Shown: positions 24,872 to 35,085 of the stretch, piece by piece
How positions within the stretch are numbered: the first letter of the stretch is position 1
Layout of the letters: every line of letters begins with the position of its first letter
Assembly: GCF_001025175.1 (NCBI RefSeq)
Contig: NZ_AP012324.1
Location: 1,860,001 to 1,924,000, forward strand
DNA: 64,000 nt
From: Bifidobacterium breve DSM 20213 = JCM 1192
GTDB taxonomy: Bacteria > Actinomycetota > Actinomycetes > Actinomycetales > Bifidobacteriaceae
Direction: 5' to 3'
Notes under the pieces: model-generated
What the model was told of the DNA's origin: nothing
The model's database searches: none
Seen by the model: only the letters and a program-made list of their open reading frames with translations
Made by a program: the position numbers and the translations under genes

Positions 24872-25783
24872 CTACAAAGTACGTACGGCACGAATGGCTT
24901 CGGCACGAGCAGCCAACTGGTCATCCGCCGGATATTCGATATGTTCCAGAGTCAGCCCTTGCGGTGCGATTGGCCCGCTTGACCCCTCTCGCACCGGATT
25001 GGCCATCTTGTCCGCAAACCATTCCAGCGTTTTGCGCCCCGAACCAACCTTGATCGAGGAACCGACCAGCGAACGAACCATATTGCGAGCAAAAGCATCG
25101 GCCACAATCGTGAATACAACCAAGCCGGATTCCAGCGACGGCGTCCGGTATGCCTCGTTCTCAGCCAATACGTCTGGCACCAACGAGGCAACCGGCACTC
25201 GGCGCCAGTAGGCCGTCTTGACTTCACGAATCGTGGTACCACCCGGATTCGGCGTGGCAAACGAACCAAAATCATGCAGGCCAATGGTCATGGCGGCAGC
25301 GGCATTCATCGCATCCAAATCCAGCGACTCATCCACGCGCAGTACACAGCCGCGCAGCCGGGGGTCCACTTCGGATGAACGGTCGGCAACACGGTACACA
25401 TACGTGCGCTCCAACGCGGAGAACCGCGCATCGAATCCCTGCGGCGCAATGGCGATGCCGTGAATCACAATGTCAGCAGGCAACACGGCCTTAAGCCTGC
25501 GAGCCAATGCTTCGGTCAGCGGCACATCCATATGCCCCTGGCAACGAGCAAGTGTTTCATCAGACACATCCAGATGCGCCACCTGATGCGAAGCGTGCAC
25601 ACCGGTATCCGTACGACCGGCCACAGTCAGTCGCAGCGGCTCTCTCTCGTCACCGACCGGCACACGCAGCACCTTGTGCAACGCATCCTCAATAGTTCCC
25701 TGCACCGTGCGCAGCTCAGGCTGCTTGGCCCAGCCGTAGAATCCGCCGCCGTCATAGGCAAGGTCGATGCGTAGTCGTGTCAT
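24872..25783 (-). CDS. truA: tRNA pseudouridine(38-40) synthase
   Basis: Modifies uridines 38-40 in the anticodon stem. 303 residues; RIDLAYDGGGFYGWAKQP at the start, catalytic Asp59 in VAGRTDTGVHASHQ, YVYRV and AFARNMVRSLVGSSIKVG. A 25-residue insert (VPVASLVPDVLAENEAYRTPS region) is of actinobacterial type. Downstream of the rplQ terminator; in many Actinobacteria truA follows rplQ directly. Confidence 0.95.
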   Translation of the reverse strand: MTRLRIDLAYDGGGFYGWAKQPELRTVQGTIEDALHKVLRVPVGDEREPLRLTVAGRTDTGVHASHQVAHLDVSDETLARCQGHMDVPLTEALARRLKAVLPADIVIHGIAIAPQGFDARFSALERTYVYRVADRSSEVDPRLRGCVLRVDESLDLDAMNAAAAMTIGLHDFGSFATPNPGGTTIREVKTAYWRRVPVASLVPDVLAENEAYRTPSLESGLVVFTIVADAFARNMVRSLVGSSIKVGSGRKTLEWFADKMANPVREGSSGPIAPQGLTLEHIEYPADDQLAARAEAIRAVRTL

Positions 25784-25835
25784 AGTCCATCATCTTAATG
25801 ATCACGATGATAATTCGACTTTTGATGCGATGCCG

Positions 25836-25871
25836 GCATACAGAGACGAACCAGCATACAGAGACGAACCG
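25836..25871. repeat. 18-bp tandem duplication upstream of truA
   Basis: Two adjacent copies of GCATACAGAGACGAACC(A/G), differing only in the last base. Located between the rplQ terminator and truA. Confidence 0.8.
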
Positions 25872-25889
25872 GCTATGGTCGAATAACGC

Positions 25890-25923
25890 AAAGGGCTGGA
25901 ACCCAAATGGATTCCAGCCCTTT
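25890..25923 (-). terminator. Terminator of the alpha ribosomal operon
   Basis: 12-bp perfect stem AAAGGGCTGGAA/TTCCAGCCCTTT, followed on the minus strand by TTTGCGTTATT. Confidence 0.85.
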
Positions 25924-25951
25924 AAGCTAGCTATGCGACCTAGCGGTCAGC

Positions 25952-26479
25952 TCACTCGGCCTTCTCGGCTTCAGCGGCTTCCTCAGCAGGAGCCTCAGCG
26001 GCAGCGGTCTCCTCGACCGGAGCCTCAGCAGCTTCAGCAGCCTCGGTCTCGACGGCCGGAGCCTCTTCCTCGGCAACCTTAGTGGCAGCCTCGGCTTCCT
26101 TCACGACAGCCTTCTTGGCAACCGGCTCGGTGACGAGCTCGATGATGGCGGCCGGAGCGTTATCGCCAACGCGCGGAGCGATCTTGACGATACGAGTGTA
26201 GCCACCTTCACGCTGCTCCATCTGCTCAGCGATCTGGGTGAACAGAATGTGCACCACAGACTTGTTGCGGATGACGCGCATCACGCGACGGCGAGAGTGC
26301 AGATCACCGCGCTTGGCGAAGGTGATCAGGCGCTCAGCCAGCGGACGAAGACGCTTGGCCTTCGGCAGCGTGGTGGTGATTTGGCCATTCTGGAACAGGC
26401 TGGTCGCCATGTTTGCCAGCATGAGGCGCTCGTGCGCAGGGCTGGAAGCCAGACGCGGGCCCTTCTTAGGTGTAGGCAT
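25952..26479 (-). CDS. rplQ: 50S ribosomal protein L17
   Basis: 175 residues. The L17 core ([24 protein letters not shown] ... [25 protein letters not shown]) occupies about 125. The remaining 50 are an Ala/Glu-rich acidic tail (EAAEAPVEE type) common in actinobacterial L17 but unrelated to the ribosome-bound core. ATG 26479 begins the conserved MPTPKK. Last gene of the alpha operon, before a strong terminator. Confidence 0.97.
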   Translation of the reverse strand: MPTPKKGPRLASSPAHERLMLANMATSLFQNGQITTTLPKAKRLRPLAERLITFAKRGDLHSRRRVMRVIRNKSVVHILFTQIAEQMEQREGGYTRIVKIAPRVGDNAPAAIIELVTEPVAKKAVVKEAEAATKVAEEEAPAVETEAAEAAEAPVEETAAAEAPAEEAAEAEKAE

Positions 26480-26575
26480 GGGTTTACTCCTTATTGTCCG
26501 AAGCAGGCAAGCAGGTGGGCATGTGCCCGAGCATCCGCTTGCCATGCGAACAGACGGTTAATCAAAAGCGACGAA

Positions 26576-27571
26576 TCACTCGTCTTCCGGCGAGAAGAAG
26601 GTGCCGCCTTCGAGGTTATTGGTGTCGAAGGCCATCGGCGAAGACTTGAGGCTCAGACCCAGAGTCTGCAGCTTCTCCTTGACTTCGTCAATCGACTTCA
26701 TACCGAAATTGCGGATGTCGAGCAGATCCTGCTCGGTGTGGGAGACGAGCTCACCGATGGTGTGGACACCCTCACGCTTGAGGCAGTTGTAAGAACGCTG
26801 CGTCAGGTTGAGATCCTCAATCGGGACGGCCATCTCGGGGTTGGTCTCCTCGGCCACCGGGGCCGGACCGACCTCGACGCCTTCGGCCTGGGCATTGAGC
26901 TCGCGGCACAGGCCGAAGAGCTCCACCAGGGTCGAACCGGCGGAAGCCACCGCATCACGCGGGGAGATGGCGGGCTTGGTCTCCACGTCCAGAATGAGCT
27001 TGTCGAAGTCCGTGCGCTGTTCCACACGGGTGGCCTCGACCTTGTAGCTCACCTTGAGCACCGGGGAGTAGATGGAATCGACCGGAATACGGCCAATCTC
27101 ATCGGTGTCCTGCTTGTTCATCTGGGCAGGCACGTAGCCACGGCCACGCTCAACGGTGAACTCGATCTCGAGTTCGCCGTCCTCGGCGAGGGTAGCGATG
27201 TGCTGCTCCGGATTGGCAATGGTGACGCCAGACGGCGGGGTGATGTCCCCGGCAGTAGCCTCGCCCTTGCCGCTCTTGCGCAGGTACATGACCACAGGCT
27301 CGTCATACTCGCTGGTGAGCACGATGCCCTTGATGTTGAGCAGGATCTCGGTGACGTCTTCCTGAACACCCGGCAGAGTGGTGAACTCATGCAGGGCTCC
27401 GGAGATACGCACGGAGGTCACGGCAGCACCCGGGATCGAACTCAGCAGCGTGCGACGCAACGAGTTACCGAGCGTGTAGCCGAAGCCAGGCTCGAGAGGC
27501 TCGATGGTGAAGCGAGAGCGCTGCGGATTCAGAGATTCCTCGGTCAGAGTCGGACGCTGTGCAATAAGCAC
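26576..27571 (-). CDS. rpoA: RNA polymerase alpha subunit
   Basis: 331 residues. The N-terminal dimerisation/assembly domain has [37 protein letters not shown] (core motif). The C-terminal domain contacts DNA UP elements and activators ([48 protein letters not shown]). GTG 27571 chosen: AAAGGA lies 8 nt upstream and the conserved LIAQRPTL follows. Between rpsK and rplQ. Confidence 0.97.
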   Translation of the reverse strand: MLIAQRPTLTEESLNPQRSRFTIEPLEPGFGYTLGNSLRRTLLSSIPGAAVTSVRISGALHEFTTLPGVQEDVTEILLNIKGIVLTSEYDEPVVMYLRKSGKGEATAGDITPPSGVTIANPEQHIATLAEDGELEIEFTVERGRGYVPAQMNKQDTDEIGRIPVDSIYSPVLKVSYKVEATRVEQRTDFDKLILDVETKPAISPRDAVASAGSTLVELFGLCRELNAQAEGVEVGPAPVAEETNPEMAVPIEDLNLTQRSYNCLKREGVHTIGELVSHTEQDLLDIRNFGMKSIDEVKEKLQTLGLSLKSSPMAFDTNNLEGGTFFSPEDE

Positions 27572-27650
27572 TGTGGTTATCCTTTCAGCTTGAACTCGGT
27601 GGTGCACTCACCGGCTAAGCGGTTTTGGATGGATTGGTATTGCTGAGTGC

Positions 27651-28049
27651 TCAGACGCGACGACGCTTCGGAGGACGAACGCCGTTGTGGGCTTGCGGGG
27701 TGACGTCGGTGATGGAACCGACCTCGAGGCCCGCGGACTGCAGGGAGCGGATAGCGGTTTCACGACCGGAACCCGGGCCCTTGACGAACACGTCGACCTT
27801 CTTGACACCGTGCTCCATCGCCTTGCGGGCGGCGGACTCGGCAGCCATACCAGCGGCGTACGGAGTGGACTTACGGGAGCCCTTGAAACCGACGTCGCCA
27901 CCGGATGCCCAGGACACCACGGCGCCAGACGGATCGGTGATCGAGATGATCGTGTTGTTGAAAGTGGACTTGATGTGAGCCTGGCCGACCGGGACCGACT
28001 TGCGGTCACGACGACGGGGCTTACGAGCGGCTTGCTTAGGCGCTGCCAT
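27651..28049 (-). CDS. rpsK: 30S ribosomal protein S11
   Basis: 132 residues; [56 protein letters not shown] and the basic end [14 protein letters not shown] 28049 ([15 protein letters not shown]) is the usual start. Platform protein of the 30S subunit near the 3' end of 16S rRNA. Confidence 0.97.
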   Translation of the reverse strand: MAAPKQAARKPRRRDRKSVPVGQAHIKSTFNNTIISITDPSGAVVSWASGGDVGFKGSRKSTPYAAGMAAESAARKAMEHGVKKVDVFVKGPGSGRETAIRSLQSAGLEVGSITDVTPQAHNGVRPPKRRRV

Positions 28050-28136
28050 TGACCCTCGTTTCCTAGTAACGAACTTATTTGTTGACGTCCGAACGATGGG
28101 ATGGAACTCATCCCGTGGCTCGGAGCATGCCACCTA

Positions 28137-28514
28137 TTACTTGGTGGCCTTCTTCTTTCCGGCGACTGTACGCTTCGGGCCCTTGCGGGTACGGGCGTTG
28201 GTCTTGGTGCGCTGACCGCGCACAGGAAGTCCCTTACGGTGACGCTGGCCTTGGTAGCAGTTGATCTGAATCTTGCGACGAATATCTGCATCGACTTCAC
28301 GACGCAGGTCACCCTCGATCTTGTAGTTAGCTTCGAGGTAGTCACGCAGCGTAATCAGCTGCTCGTCGGTAAGATCCTTGACGCGGATGTCCGGGTTAAT
28401 ACCGGTCGCGGCAAGCGTTTCCTTGGCACGAGTACGACCAACACCGAAAATGTAGGTGAGGGCGATCTCGATGCGCTTCTCATTGGGGATGTCGACTCCG
28501 GCAAGACGTGCCAT
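28137..28514 (-). CDS. rpsM: 30S ribosomal protein S13
   Basis: 125 residues from ATG 28514: [21 protein letters not shown], then the helix-two-turn-helix [11 protein letters not shown] and the basic tail [15 protein letters not shown]. Sits at the top of the 30S head and touches the 50S subunit and P-site tRNA. Confidence 0.97.
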   Translation of the reverse strand: MARLAGVDIPNEKRIEIALTYIFGVGRTRAKETLAATGINPDIRVKDLTDEQLITLRDYLEANYKIEGDLRREVDADIRRKIQINCYQGQRHRKGLPVRGQRTKTNARTRKGPKRTVAGKKKATK

Positions 28515-28662
28515 TGCGATTCCTTCTTGTTGCCGTAGGTCTTGCACCCACTCGTCCGGTTTCCCGGCACGGGCCTACGTACCCGTGGTTCAGTGTCGTT
28601 CCCTTGCGGGAAGCACTGTGAGAGAGTGCCTTATTTACTTAGTGCCGCTGGAGAATCTGCTC

Positions 28663-28776
28663 TCAGCCCTGACGCTGCTTGTGGCGGGGGTTGACGCAGA
28701 TCACCATGACGCGGCCGTGACGGCGGATCACGCGGCAGTTTTCGCAGATCCTCTTCACGCTAGGGCTGACCTTCAT
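28663..28776 (-). CDS. rpmJ: 50S ribosomal protein L36
   Basis: 37 residues, [20 protein letters not shown] then [17 protein letters not shown]. The zinc ligands are Cys11, Cys14, Cys27 and His32, so this is the zinc-binding (C+) form. AAGGATAACC precedes the ATG. Between infA and rpsM. Confidence 0.96.
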
Positions 28777-28799
28777 GGTTATCCTTTTCTTGTGTACCT

Positions 28800-29018
28800 T
28801 TACTTGTAGCGGTACGTAATGCGTCCGCGGTTCAGGTCGTAGGGGCTCATTTCCAGCACGACACGGTCCTGCGGCAGAATGCGAATGTAATTCTTACGCA
28901 TCTTGCCGGAAATCGTGGCGAGCACGATGTGCTTGTTCTCGAGTTCGACGCGGAACATTGCGTTGGGCAATGCTTCCACTACCTGTCCTTCGACCTCAAT
29001 CACACCGTCTTTTGCCAT
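28800..29018 (-). CDS. infA: Translation initiation factor IF-1
   Basis: 72 residues, single OB fold: [20 protein letters not shown] ... [37 protein letters not shown]. Binds the 30S A site during initiation. First gene of a unit with its own promoter (29054-29082). Confidence 0.97.
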
Positions 29019-29053
29019 GCGCCTCTAGTCCTATTCCGTTGGATGATTACTGT

Positions 29054-29082
29054 GGCATATCCGAAGACACACCAACTGTCAA
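29054..29082 (-). promoter_or_regulatory. Promoter of the infA-rpmJ-rpsM-rpsK-rpoA-rplQ unit
   Basis: Minus strand -35 TTGACA (29077-29082), 17-bp spacer, -10 TATGCC (29054-29059). The predicted start is about 30 nt before infA. Confidence 0.65.
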
Positions 29083-29093
29083 CTATATACGCA

Positions 29094-29134
29094 CATACCC
29101 CTATGCGACACTCGGCGTGTCGCATAGGGGTATG
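29094..29134 (-). terminator. Long hairpin after adk
   Basis: 18-bp perfect stem CATACCCCTATGCGACAC with its complement, 5-nt loop. It lies between adk and the infA promoter, so it most likely ends secY-adk transcription. The T-run is poor, so termination may be partial. Confidence 0.65.
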
Positions 29135-29170
29135 TACGAAATGTTGTGGTAGCCGCTAGGCTTGCCGCCT

Positions 29171-29731
29171 CTACTGCAGGTGGCTGATGATGCGGCGGCT
29201 GATCTCGTCGATGTCGCCGACACCGTTGACCACGACCAGCAGACCGCGGGACTCGTAGATGTCGAGCAGCGGGGCGGTTTCCTTCTCGTAGGTTTCCAAA
29301 CGCTTGGCGATGGCCTCCGGGGTGTCATCAGCACGACCCTGCTCGGCGGCACGCTTCTTCATGCGCTCCAGCAGCACGTCACGGGCGGCTTCGAGAGCCA
29401 CCACGTGGTCGAGCGGAGTGCCGAGGTCGGCCAGCATTTCGTCAAGTGCGGTGACCTGGGCGGCGTTGCGCGGGTAGCCATCAAGAATCCAGCCGTTGGC
29501 ACAGTCTTCCTTGGCCAGACGATCCTTGACGATCTTGTTGGTCAGGGAATCCGGAACCAGCTCGCCCTTATCGGTGTAGCTCATCGCTTCAAGACCGAGT
29601 TCGGTCTTGTTCTTGATGTTGTAGCGGAAGATATCGCCGGTGGAGATGGTGGGGATGTTGAAGTGCTCAGCGAGCAGCGCAGCCTGGGTGCCTTTGCCCA
29701 CGCCTTGAGGTCCCATGATGAGCAGACGCAT
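29171..29731 (-). CDS. adk: Adenylate kinase
   Basis: AMP + ATP to 2 ADP. 186 residues, the short form without the LID zinc insertion. P-loop GPQGVGKGTQ, AMP-binding IPTISTGDIFR, DGYPRNAAQVTALDEML; ends RIISHLQ. Directly downstream of secY, as in most bacteria. Confidence 0.96.
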   Translation of the reverse strand: MRLLIMGPQGVGKGTQAALLAEHFNIPTISTGDIFRYNIKNKTELGLEAMSYTDKGELVPDSLTNKIVKDRLAKEDCANGWILDGYPRNAAQVTALDEMLADLGTPLDHVVALEAARDVLLERMKKRAAEQGRADDTPEAIAKRLETYEKETAPLLDIYESRGLLVVVNGVGDIDEISRRIISHLQ

Positions 29732-29860
29732 GGTGGTCTCCTTTTATGTTGGAAATTAATACGGCTTTGGCTCCCTTGTTAAGGGAACCATTGAGTTATA
29801 TGTGGGAGGAAACGGATTGCTCCGTCAGTCGACAGCCCACAGGGCTGTCTCCTTCCTCGC

Positions 29861-29887
29861 GCTGACGCCTGCTGAGCGGGCGTCAGC
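29861..29887. terminator. Hairpin overlapping the secY stop
   Basis: GCTGACGCC/GGCGTCAGC stem. Its left neighbour GACAGCCC-ACA-GGGCTGTC (29831-29849) forms a second hairpin. It may attenuate read-through into adk. Confidence 0.45.
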
Positions 29888-31220
29888 CTTCCTTATGATC
29901 CACGTTCTCGAGCAGGAAGCCGGTGTACTGGAACTGCTCGGTCTGGGCCTTGGCCTGACGCAGGGTGTCAAGGCCGACGCCGGCGATAATCAGGATGGTG
30001 GTACCACCGAACGGCAGCTTGGCATTGAGTCCGAGGGCCATGATGAGCACGGTCGGAATCAGGGCCACGAACAGCAGGTAGACGGCACCGACGGTGTTGA
30101 GTCGGTTCATCACGTAGGTCAGGTAGCGGCTGGTGGCGTTGCCGGCGCGGATGCCGGGGATGAAGCCGCCGTACTGCTTCATGTTGTCTGCGGTCTCGTC
30201 CGGGTTGAACGTGATCGAGGTGTAGAAGAAGCAGAAGAACACAATCATCAGGGCATACAGCGCGATGTACCACACCGAAGTGGTGTTCGCGAGGTTGCTG
30301 TTGATCCACTTGACCCAAGACTGGTCGGACTTGCCGAACTGGGCGATCAGGGTCGGGATGGCCAGAATCGAGGAGGCGAAGATGGGCGGAATAACGCCGG
30401 ACATATTGATCTTAAGCGGCAGGTAGGTGGAGGAGCCACCGTACATCTTGCGGCCAATCATGCGTCGGGTGTACTGCACCGGCACGCGGCGCTGGCACAG
30501 TTCCACGAAGTCAACGAAGATGAGGATGACCACGAGCACGCCCACAACGATGCCGAACTTCAGCCAATCGCCATCAGTGCCGTTGGTGCCGTAGCCAATC
30601 TCCCACAGCTGCGGCAGGAAGCCGGAGCATATGGACATGAAGATCAAGATGGACATGCCCTGGCCGATGCCCTTGTCGGTCACAAGCTCGGCCATCCACA
30701 TGATCAGGCCGGTGCCGCCGGTCATGATCAGCACCATGACCACGAGGTTCCACACGGAGCCGTCCGGAATGACCTGGTCACACTTGTAGTTGAACAGGGC
30801 GCCGGAGCGAGCGGTGACCAAAATGGTGGTGGACTGGAGTACAGCCAAACCAATGGTCAGGTAACGGGTGTACTGGGTGAGCTTGGCCTCACCGGACTGA
30901 CCCTCCTTGTGCAGGGCCTCGAAGCGCGGAATAACCACACGCAGCAGCTGCACAACGATGGATGCGGTGATGTACGGCATGACGCCCAGCGCGAAGATGG
31001 ACAGCTGAAGCATAGCGCCACCAGAGAAGAGGTTCACCAATCCGATGAAGTTCTCCTGTGAGGCGCTACCAGTGGTGGCCATGCACTTGTTCACCACGTT
31101 GTAGTCCACGCCCGGCGTCGGAATGAACGAACCGATGCGGTAGACGATGATGATGAACAGGACGAAGAGAATCTTCTTCCTCAGCTCTTTGGTCTTCAGG
31201 GCCTGGATTAGTGTCCTCAC
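29883..31220 (-). CDS. secY: Protein translocase subunit SecY
   Basis: Channel of the Sec translocon, 10 membrane segments. 445 residues; MRTLIQALKTKELRKKILFVLFIIIVYRIGSFIPTPGVD at the start, GGAMLQLSIFALGVMPYITASIVVQLL, KLTQYTRYLTIGLAVLQ, YLPLKINMSGVIPPIFASSI and the C-terminal GTTILIIAGVGLDTL. The gap of 316 bp to rplO holds a hairpin at 31471-31505, so secY may be transcribed partly from its own promoter. Confidence 0.96.
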   Translation of the reverse strand: MRTLIQALKTKELRKKILFVLFIIIVYRIGSFIPTPGVDYNVVNKCMATTGSASQENFIGLVNLFSGGAMLQLSIFALGVMPYITASIVVQLLRVVIPRFEALHKEGQSGEAKLTQYTRYLTIGLAVLQSTTILVTARSGALFNYKCDQVIPDGSVWNLVVMVLIMTGGTGLIMWMAELVTDKGIGQGMSILIFMSICSGFLPQLWEIGYGTNGTDGDWLKFGIVVGVLVVILIFVDFVELCQRRVPVQYTRRMIGRKMYGGSSTYLPLKINMSGVIPPIFASSILAIPTLIAQFGKSDQSWVKWINSNLANTTSVWYIALYALMIVFFCFFYTSITFNPDETADNMKQYGGFIPGIRAGNATSRYLTYVMNRLNTVGAVYLLFVALIPTVLIMALGLNAKLPFGGTTILIIAGVGLDTLRQAKAQTEQFQYTGFLLENVDHKEG

Positions 31221-31536
31221 CTGGGTTTCCTCCCACTAGCGCGCACTCGACGCGCGAAATACACAAACTATCGAACGAGCATAGTCTAACGTGCCTACTT
31301 CAGACAACTGTGCGTCTCGTCAATGCTTGCTGAATATGACTTTATGGACAACGCATCTCCCCGAAAATCGGGGTATTGTATCGGCGCCAGCGAATGTAGG
31401 ACTTGATGTTGAGACCGCATCACTGCGCGCGGAACGCCATCAATGATCTCGATAGGTCATAGTGATAGCAGTGCCCCCGACCACCAGATAGGCGGACGGG
31501 GGCACAGAGCTATATTCAGCGTTTCGCGCGGACTAA
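31221..31536 (-). other. rplO-secY spacer with hairpins, no gene
   Basis: 316 bp without a gene. A hairpin GTGCCCCCG/CGGGGGCAC (31471-31505) lies 32 bp after rplO and may terminate the spc operon. CCCCGA-AAA-TCGGGG (31359-31373) is a second small hairpin. On the minus strand TTGTCT-18 bp-TATGCT (about 31278-31307) could be a secY promoter. Confidence 0.5.
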
Positions 31537-31989
31537 TCAGTCCTCAACGACGGAGCCGCCGGCAGCTTCGATCTTGGACTTGGCGGAAGCCGAGGCCTTG
31601 ACACCCTTGAGGGTGAATGCCACGGTGGTTTCGCCTTCGCCCAGAACCTTGACCGGAGCGTTGCCACGGACGACGCCCTTGGCAACCAGATCCTCGGCAG
31701 TCACTTCGCCGCCCTGAGGGAAGACCTCAACGAGACGAGCAATGTTGACCACCTGGAACTCCACACGGAACGGGTTCTTGAAGCCACGGAGCTTCGGCAG
31801 GCGCATGTACAGCGGCAGCTGGCCACCTTCGAAGCCAGGACGCACGTGAGTGCGCTTGGTCTGGCCCTTGGCGCCACGACCGGAAGTCTTGCCCTTGGAG
31901 CCTTCACCGCGACCCACGCGGGTGCGGTCCTTCTTGGCGCCCGGGGCGGGCTTCAAATCGTGCATCTGCAGGATTTCGTTATCTGCCAT
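31537..31989 (-). CDS. rplO: 50S ribosomal protein L15
   Basis: 150 residues; [32 protein letters not shown] (Gly/Arg/Lys-rich rRNA-binding start), [22 protein letters not shown], and the globular end [26 protein letters not shown]. Starts 3 bp after rpmD. Confidence 0.97.
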   Translation of the reverse strand: MADNEILQMHDLKPAPGAKKDRTRVGRGEGSKGKTSGRGAKGQTKRTHVRPGFEGGQLPLYMRLPKLRGFKNPFRVEFQVVNIARLVEVFPQGGEVTAEDLVAKGVVRGNAPVKVLGEGETTVAFTLKGVKASASAKSKIEAAGGSVVED

Positions 31990-31991
31990 AA

Positions 31992-32177
31992 TCAGTCAAC
32001 CTCCTCAACGGTGACCAGGTGACGCACGGCGTTCACCAGACCACGGTTGGCCGGGGTATCCTCGCGGATCACGGTCTTGCCGATCTTGTTCAGGCCGAGG
32101 GTCTTGATGGTGGCGCGCTGAGCCGGAGTACGGTTCACGATGCCGTGGTGCAGGGTAATCTTCAGGTTCTTAGCCAT
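31992..32177 (-). CDS. rpmD: 50S ribosomal protein L30
   Basis: 61 residues from ATG 32177: [40 protein letters not shown], then [10 protein letters not shown]. Between rpsE and rplO. Confidence 0.96.
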   Translation of the reverse strand: MAKNLKITLHHGIVNRTPAQRATIKTLGLNKIGKTVIREDTPANRGLVNAVRHLVTVEEVD

Positions 32178-32182
32178 GAGTA

Positions 32183-32911
32183 TCACTCACCATCCTTCTC
32201 TTCAGCGGCCTTCTTGGCAGCCTCTTCACGAGCCTTGCGAGCCTCATCGATACCAGCGGCACGAGCGCGCAGCAGGGCATCGGGAGCGACCTCGTTGAGG
32301 GCCAGACCACGACGGGCGGCGATCTCCTCGGGCTCTTCGAGCTGCTTGAGAGCATCGACGGTAGCGCGCACCACGTTAACGGCGGTGGCGGAGCCCATCG
32401 ACTTGGTCAGGACGTCGGTGATGCCTGCGCATTCCATGACGGCGCGCACGGAGCCACCGGCGATTACACCGGTACCCGGGGCAGCAGGACGCAGCAGAAC
32501 AGTGCCGGCGGCGTCGTGACCCTGAACCGGGTGGGTGATGGTGCCACGGACGCGAGGCACAGAGAACATGTGCTTCTTGGCGTCCAGCTGGCCCTTGGCG
32601 ATGGCGGCCGGGACTTCACGGGACTTGCCGTAGCCGACACCCACGGTGCCGTTACCGTCGCCCACTACCACGAGAGCAGCGAAGCTGAAGGTACGACCAC
32701 CCTTGTGGGTCTTGGACACACGGTTGATGGTCACCACGCGATCGAGCAGTTCGTCGCCGCGGTTTTCCTCACGACGGTTACGACGCTCGCCACGACGGCC
32801 TTCACCGCGCTGGCCACGACGACCCTTGCGGTCCTCGTTGTTGGATTCGGTCGCCACAGTGTTCTGAGTTTCTTCAGCCACTTGGGTTTCCTTAGTTTCG
32901 TTGTCGCTCAC
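32183..32911 (-). CDS. rpsE: 30S ribosomal protein S5
   Basis: 242 residues, about 75 longer than E. coli S5. The first 50 are a charged, Arg/Glu/Gly-rich extension ([22 protein letters not shown]). The core starts [48 protein letters not shown] and includes [27 protein letters not shown]. An Ala/Lys/Glu-rich tail follows. Part of the 30S accuracy centre. Confidence 0.97.
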   Translation of the reverse strand: MSDNETKETQVAEETQNTVATESNNEDRKGRRGQRGEGRRGERRNRREENRGDELLDRVVTINRVSKTHKGGRTFSFAALVVVGDGNGTVGVGYGKSREVPAAIAKGQLDAKKHMFSVPRVRGTITHPVQGHDAAGTVLLRPAAPGTGVIAGGSVRAVMECAGITDVLTKSMGSATAVNVVRATVDALKQLEEPEEIAARRGLALNEVAPDALLRARAAGIDEARKAREEAAKKAAEEKDGE

Positions 32912-33279
32912 AGTGCAAGACCTCCCTCGCGGGCGCCATCAGCAACGGCTGCGACGCGACCGGTGTACTTGTTGCCACCGCGGTCGAAAACGACCTCGGT
33001 GATGCCGGCAGCCTTGGCCTTATCGGCGATCAGCTCGCCGACCTTCTTGGCGGCCTCGGTCTTGGTGCCCTTGAAACCGGCAAAGTCGGCCTGCAGGGTG
33101 GAGGCGGACACGAGAGTCACGCCCTTGGTGTCGTCGACCACCTGAGCAACCATGTGACGGTTGGAACGGGTGACCACCAGGCGCGGACGCTCGGCGGTAC
33201 CGGAGATGCGCTTGCGGATACGCACGTGACGGCGCTTGAGAGCAACCTTCTTGCCTTTTCCGAGAATAGCTACGCTCAT
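32908..33279 (-). CDS. rplR: 50S ribosomal protein L18
   Basis: 123 residues from ATG 33279: [83 protein letters not shown]. Binds 5S rRNA. Overlaps rpsE by 4 nt (ATGA-type coupling). Confidence 0.97.
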   Translation of the reverse strand: MSVAILGKGKKVALKRRHVRIRKRISGTAERPRLVVTRSNRHMVAQVVDDTKGVTLVSASTLQADFAGFKGTKTEAAKKVGELIADKAKAAGITEVVFDRGGNKYTGRVAAVADGAREGGLAL

Positions 33280-33280
33280 A

Positions 33281-33820
33281 TCACTTACCAGCCTTTCCAG
33301 CCTTGCGCAGGATGCGCTCATCGGCGTACTTGACGCCCTTGCCCTTGTAGGGTTCCGGAGCGCGCAGCTTGCGGATGTTGGCGGCGACCTGGCCCACAGC
33401 CTGCTTGTCAATGCCCTCGACAACCACGTGGTTGGCATCGGTCACCTTGAGGGTGATACCTTCGGGCGGGTTGACGGTGATGGTGTGGGAGTAGCCGAGG
33501 AAGAACTCGATGCCCTGACCCTTGGCGACGGCGCGGTAACCGGTGCCGACGATCTCAAGAGTCTTGGAGTAGCCATCGTGCACACCCTTGACCATGCCGG
33601 CCATGATGGAACGAGCCAGACCGTGCTTGGCACGGGTCGGACGCAGGTCATCAGCCGGGGTAACGATGATCTCGTTGCCCTCAACGGCAGCGGTGATGCC
33701 TTCCGGAATCACGTAGGAATCAGAACCCTTGGCGCCCTTGGCCGAGAAATTCTGACCTTCAATCTTGACTTCAACGCCAGCGGGGATGGCGATGGGGAGC
33801 TTACCAATATGCGATGCCAT
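33281..33820 (-). CDS. rplF: 50S ribosomal protein L6
   Basis: 179 residues; [25 protein letters not shown]-type loop [43 protein letters not shown], and the signature [26 protein letters not shown]. One base separates it from rplR. Confidence 0.97.
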   Translation of the reverse strand: MASHIGKLPIAIPAGVEVKIEGQNFSAKGAKGSDSYVIPEGITAAVEGNEIIVTPADDLRPTRAKHGLARSIMAGMVKGVHDGYSKTLEIVGTGYRAVAKGQGIEFFLGYSHTITVNPPEGITLKVTDANHVVVEGIDKQAVGQVAANIRKLRAPEPYKGKGVKYADERILRKAGKAGK

Positions 33821-33837
33821 GTTTCAGCTCTCCTTTC

Positions 33838-34236
33838 TCACCACACGAAGGCGACAATTTCGCCGCCAATGCCCCGGTCGAGGCATTCCTTCTGAGTCAG
33901 CAGTCCCGAGGAAGTCGAGATGATGGCGATACCCAGGCCACCGAGCGGCATCGGCAGGGAGTCGGACTTCGCATAACGACGAAGGCCCGGCTTGGAGATG
34001 CGCTTGATGCCCTGAATGGAACGCTCACCGTTCGGACCGTACTTGAGGGTGACCTCAAGAGTCTGGCCGACCTTGGCTTCCTTAGCGGTGAAGTCCTTGA
34101 TGTAGCCTTCGCGCTTCAGGATCTCGGCGATGTTCGCCTTGAACTTGGAGTACGGCATATCCACGGTCTCGTGCTTTGCCGCGCTCGCATTACGCAGACG
34201 CGTAAGCATGTCTGCGATCGGATCTGTCATTGTCAT
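33838..34236 (-). CDS. rpsH: 30S ribosomal protein S8
   Basis: 132 residues; [43 protein letters not shown], and the C-terminal [33 protein letters not shown]. Start at 34236 (MTMTDP); ATG 34230 two codons later is equally possible. Binds helix 21 of 16S rRNA and represses spc mRNA in E. coli; no matching site was sought here. Confidence 0.97.
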   Translation of the reverse strand: MTMTDPIADMLTRLRNASAAKHETVDMPYSKFKANIAEILKREGYIKDFTAKEAKVGQTLEVTLKYGPNGERSIQGIKRISKPGLRRYAKSDSLPMPLGGLGIAIISTSSGLLTQKECLDRGIGGEIVAFVW

Positions 34237-34325
34237 TTGGGCTTGTTGCCCTTTCTCGCTATGGTTTCCGCCGCCCTCACGCTTCTTCTAGAAGCGATTG
34301 GGCCGCGGACCTTCAGCGTCGATGT

Positions 34326-34511
34326 TTACCAACTGGACTTCGTAACGCCGGGCAGTTCACCGCGGTGAGCCTTCTCGCGAAGGCAGATGCGGCACAGGCC
34401 GAACTTGCGGTAGACGGAGTGGGGACGACCGCAGACCTGGCAGCGCGTGTAAGCGCGCACCTTGAACTTCGGCTTGCCGGCCGCCTTGTTCTTAAGAGCG
34501 GTTTTTGCCAT
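34326..34511 (-). CDS. 30S ribosomal protein S14, type Z
   Basis: 61 residues: [20 protein letters not shown] then [41 protein letters not shown]. The two CxxC pairs (CQVC, CRIC) bind zinc, so this is the short zinc form rather than the 100-residue form. One base from rplE. Confidence 0.97.
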   Translation of the reverse strand: MAKTALKNKAAGKPKFKVRAYTRCQVCGRPHSVYRKFGLCRICLREKAHRGELPGVTKSSW

Positions 34512-34512
34512 A

Positions 34513-35085
34513 TCAGTTCTCCTTGAAGGGGAAGCCGAGGTGCTTCAAGAGCGCGTAAGCTTCCGTGTCGTCCTTGGTGGAGGTCACCACAGTGATGTCC
34601 ATACCGCGCACGTGATCGATCGAATCAGGATCGATCTCATGGAACATGGACTGCTCGGTGAGACCAAAGTTGTAGTTGCCCTGGCCATCGAACTGGTGAC
34701 CGTTGATACCGCGGAAGTCGCGGATACGGGGCAGCGCAAGGGTCAGCAGACGATCCAGGAACTCCCACATACGGTCGCCGCGCAGGGTGACGTATGCACC
34801 GATGGCCTGGCCTTCACGCAGGTGGAACTGCGCAACGGACTTCTTGGCCTTGGTGATCTTCGGCTTCTGGCCGGTGATCAGGGTGAGATCCTTGACGGCG
34901 CCTTCGATGAGCTTGGAGTCGCGAGCTGCGGCACCGACGCCCATGGAGACGACGACCTTCTGCACACGAGCAACCTGCATCGGGTTGGAGTACTTGAACT
35001 CCTTCTCGAGCTCAGGGATGATCTGCTCGTTGTACTTGACCTTCAAGCGCGGGGTGGCCGGCGCTTCGACAGTGGTATCGGTCAT
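34513..35085 (-). CDS. rplE: 50S ribosomal protein L5
   Basis: 190 residues; [90 protein letters not shown], and [27 protein letters not shown]. 5S rRNA binding. Its ATG overlaps the rplX stop (ATGA). Confidence 0.97.
   Translation of the reverse strand: MTDTTVEAPATPRLKVKYNEQIIPELEKEFKYSNPMQVARVQKVVVSMGVGAAARDSKLIEGAVKDLTLITGQKPKITKAKKSVAQFHLREGQAIGAYVTLRGDRMWEFLDRLLTLALPRIRDFRGINGHQFDGQGNYNFGLTEQSMFHEIDPDSIDHVRGMDITVVTSTKDDTEAYALLKHLGFPFKEN

Noticed and set aside
26249..27646. Plus-strand open frame opposite rplQ and rpoA
   Set aside because: Spans two confirmed minus-strand genes and their ribosome sites; antisense shadow.
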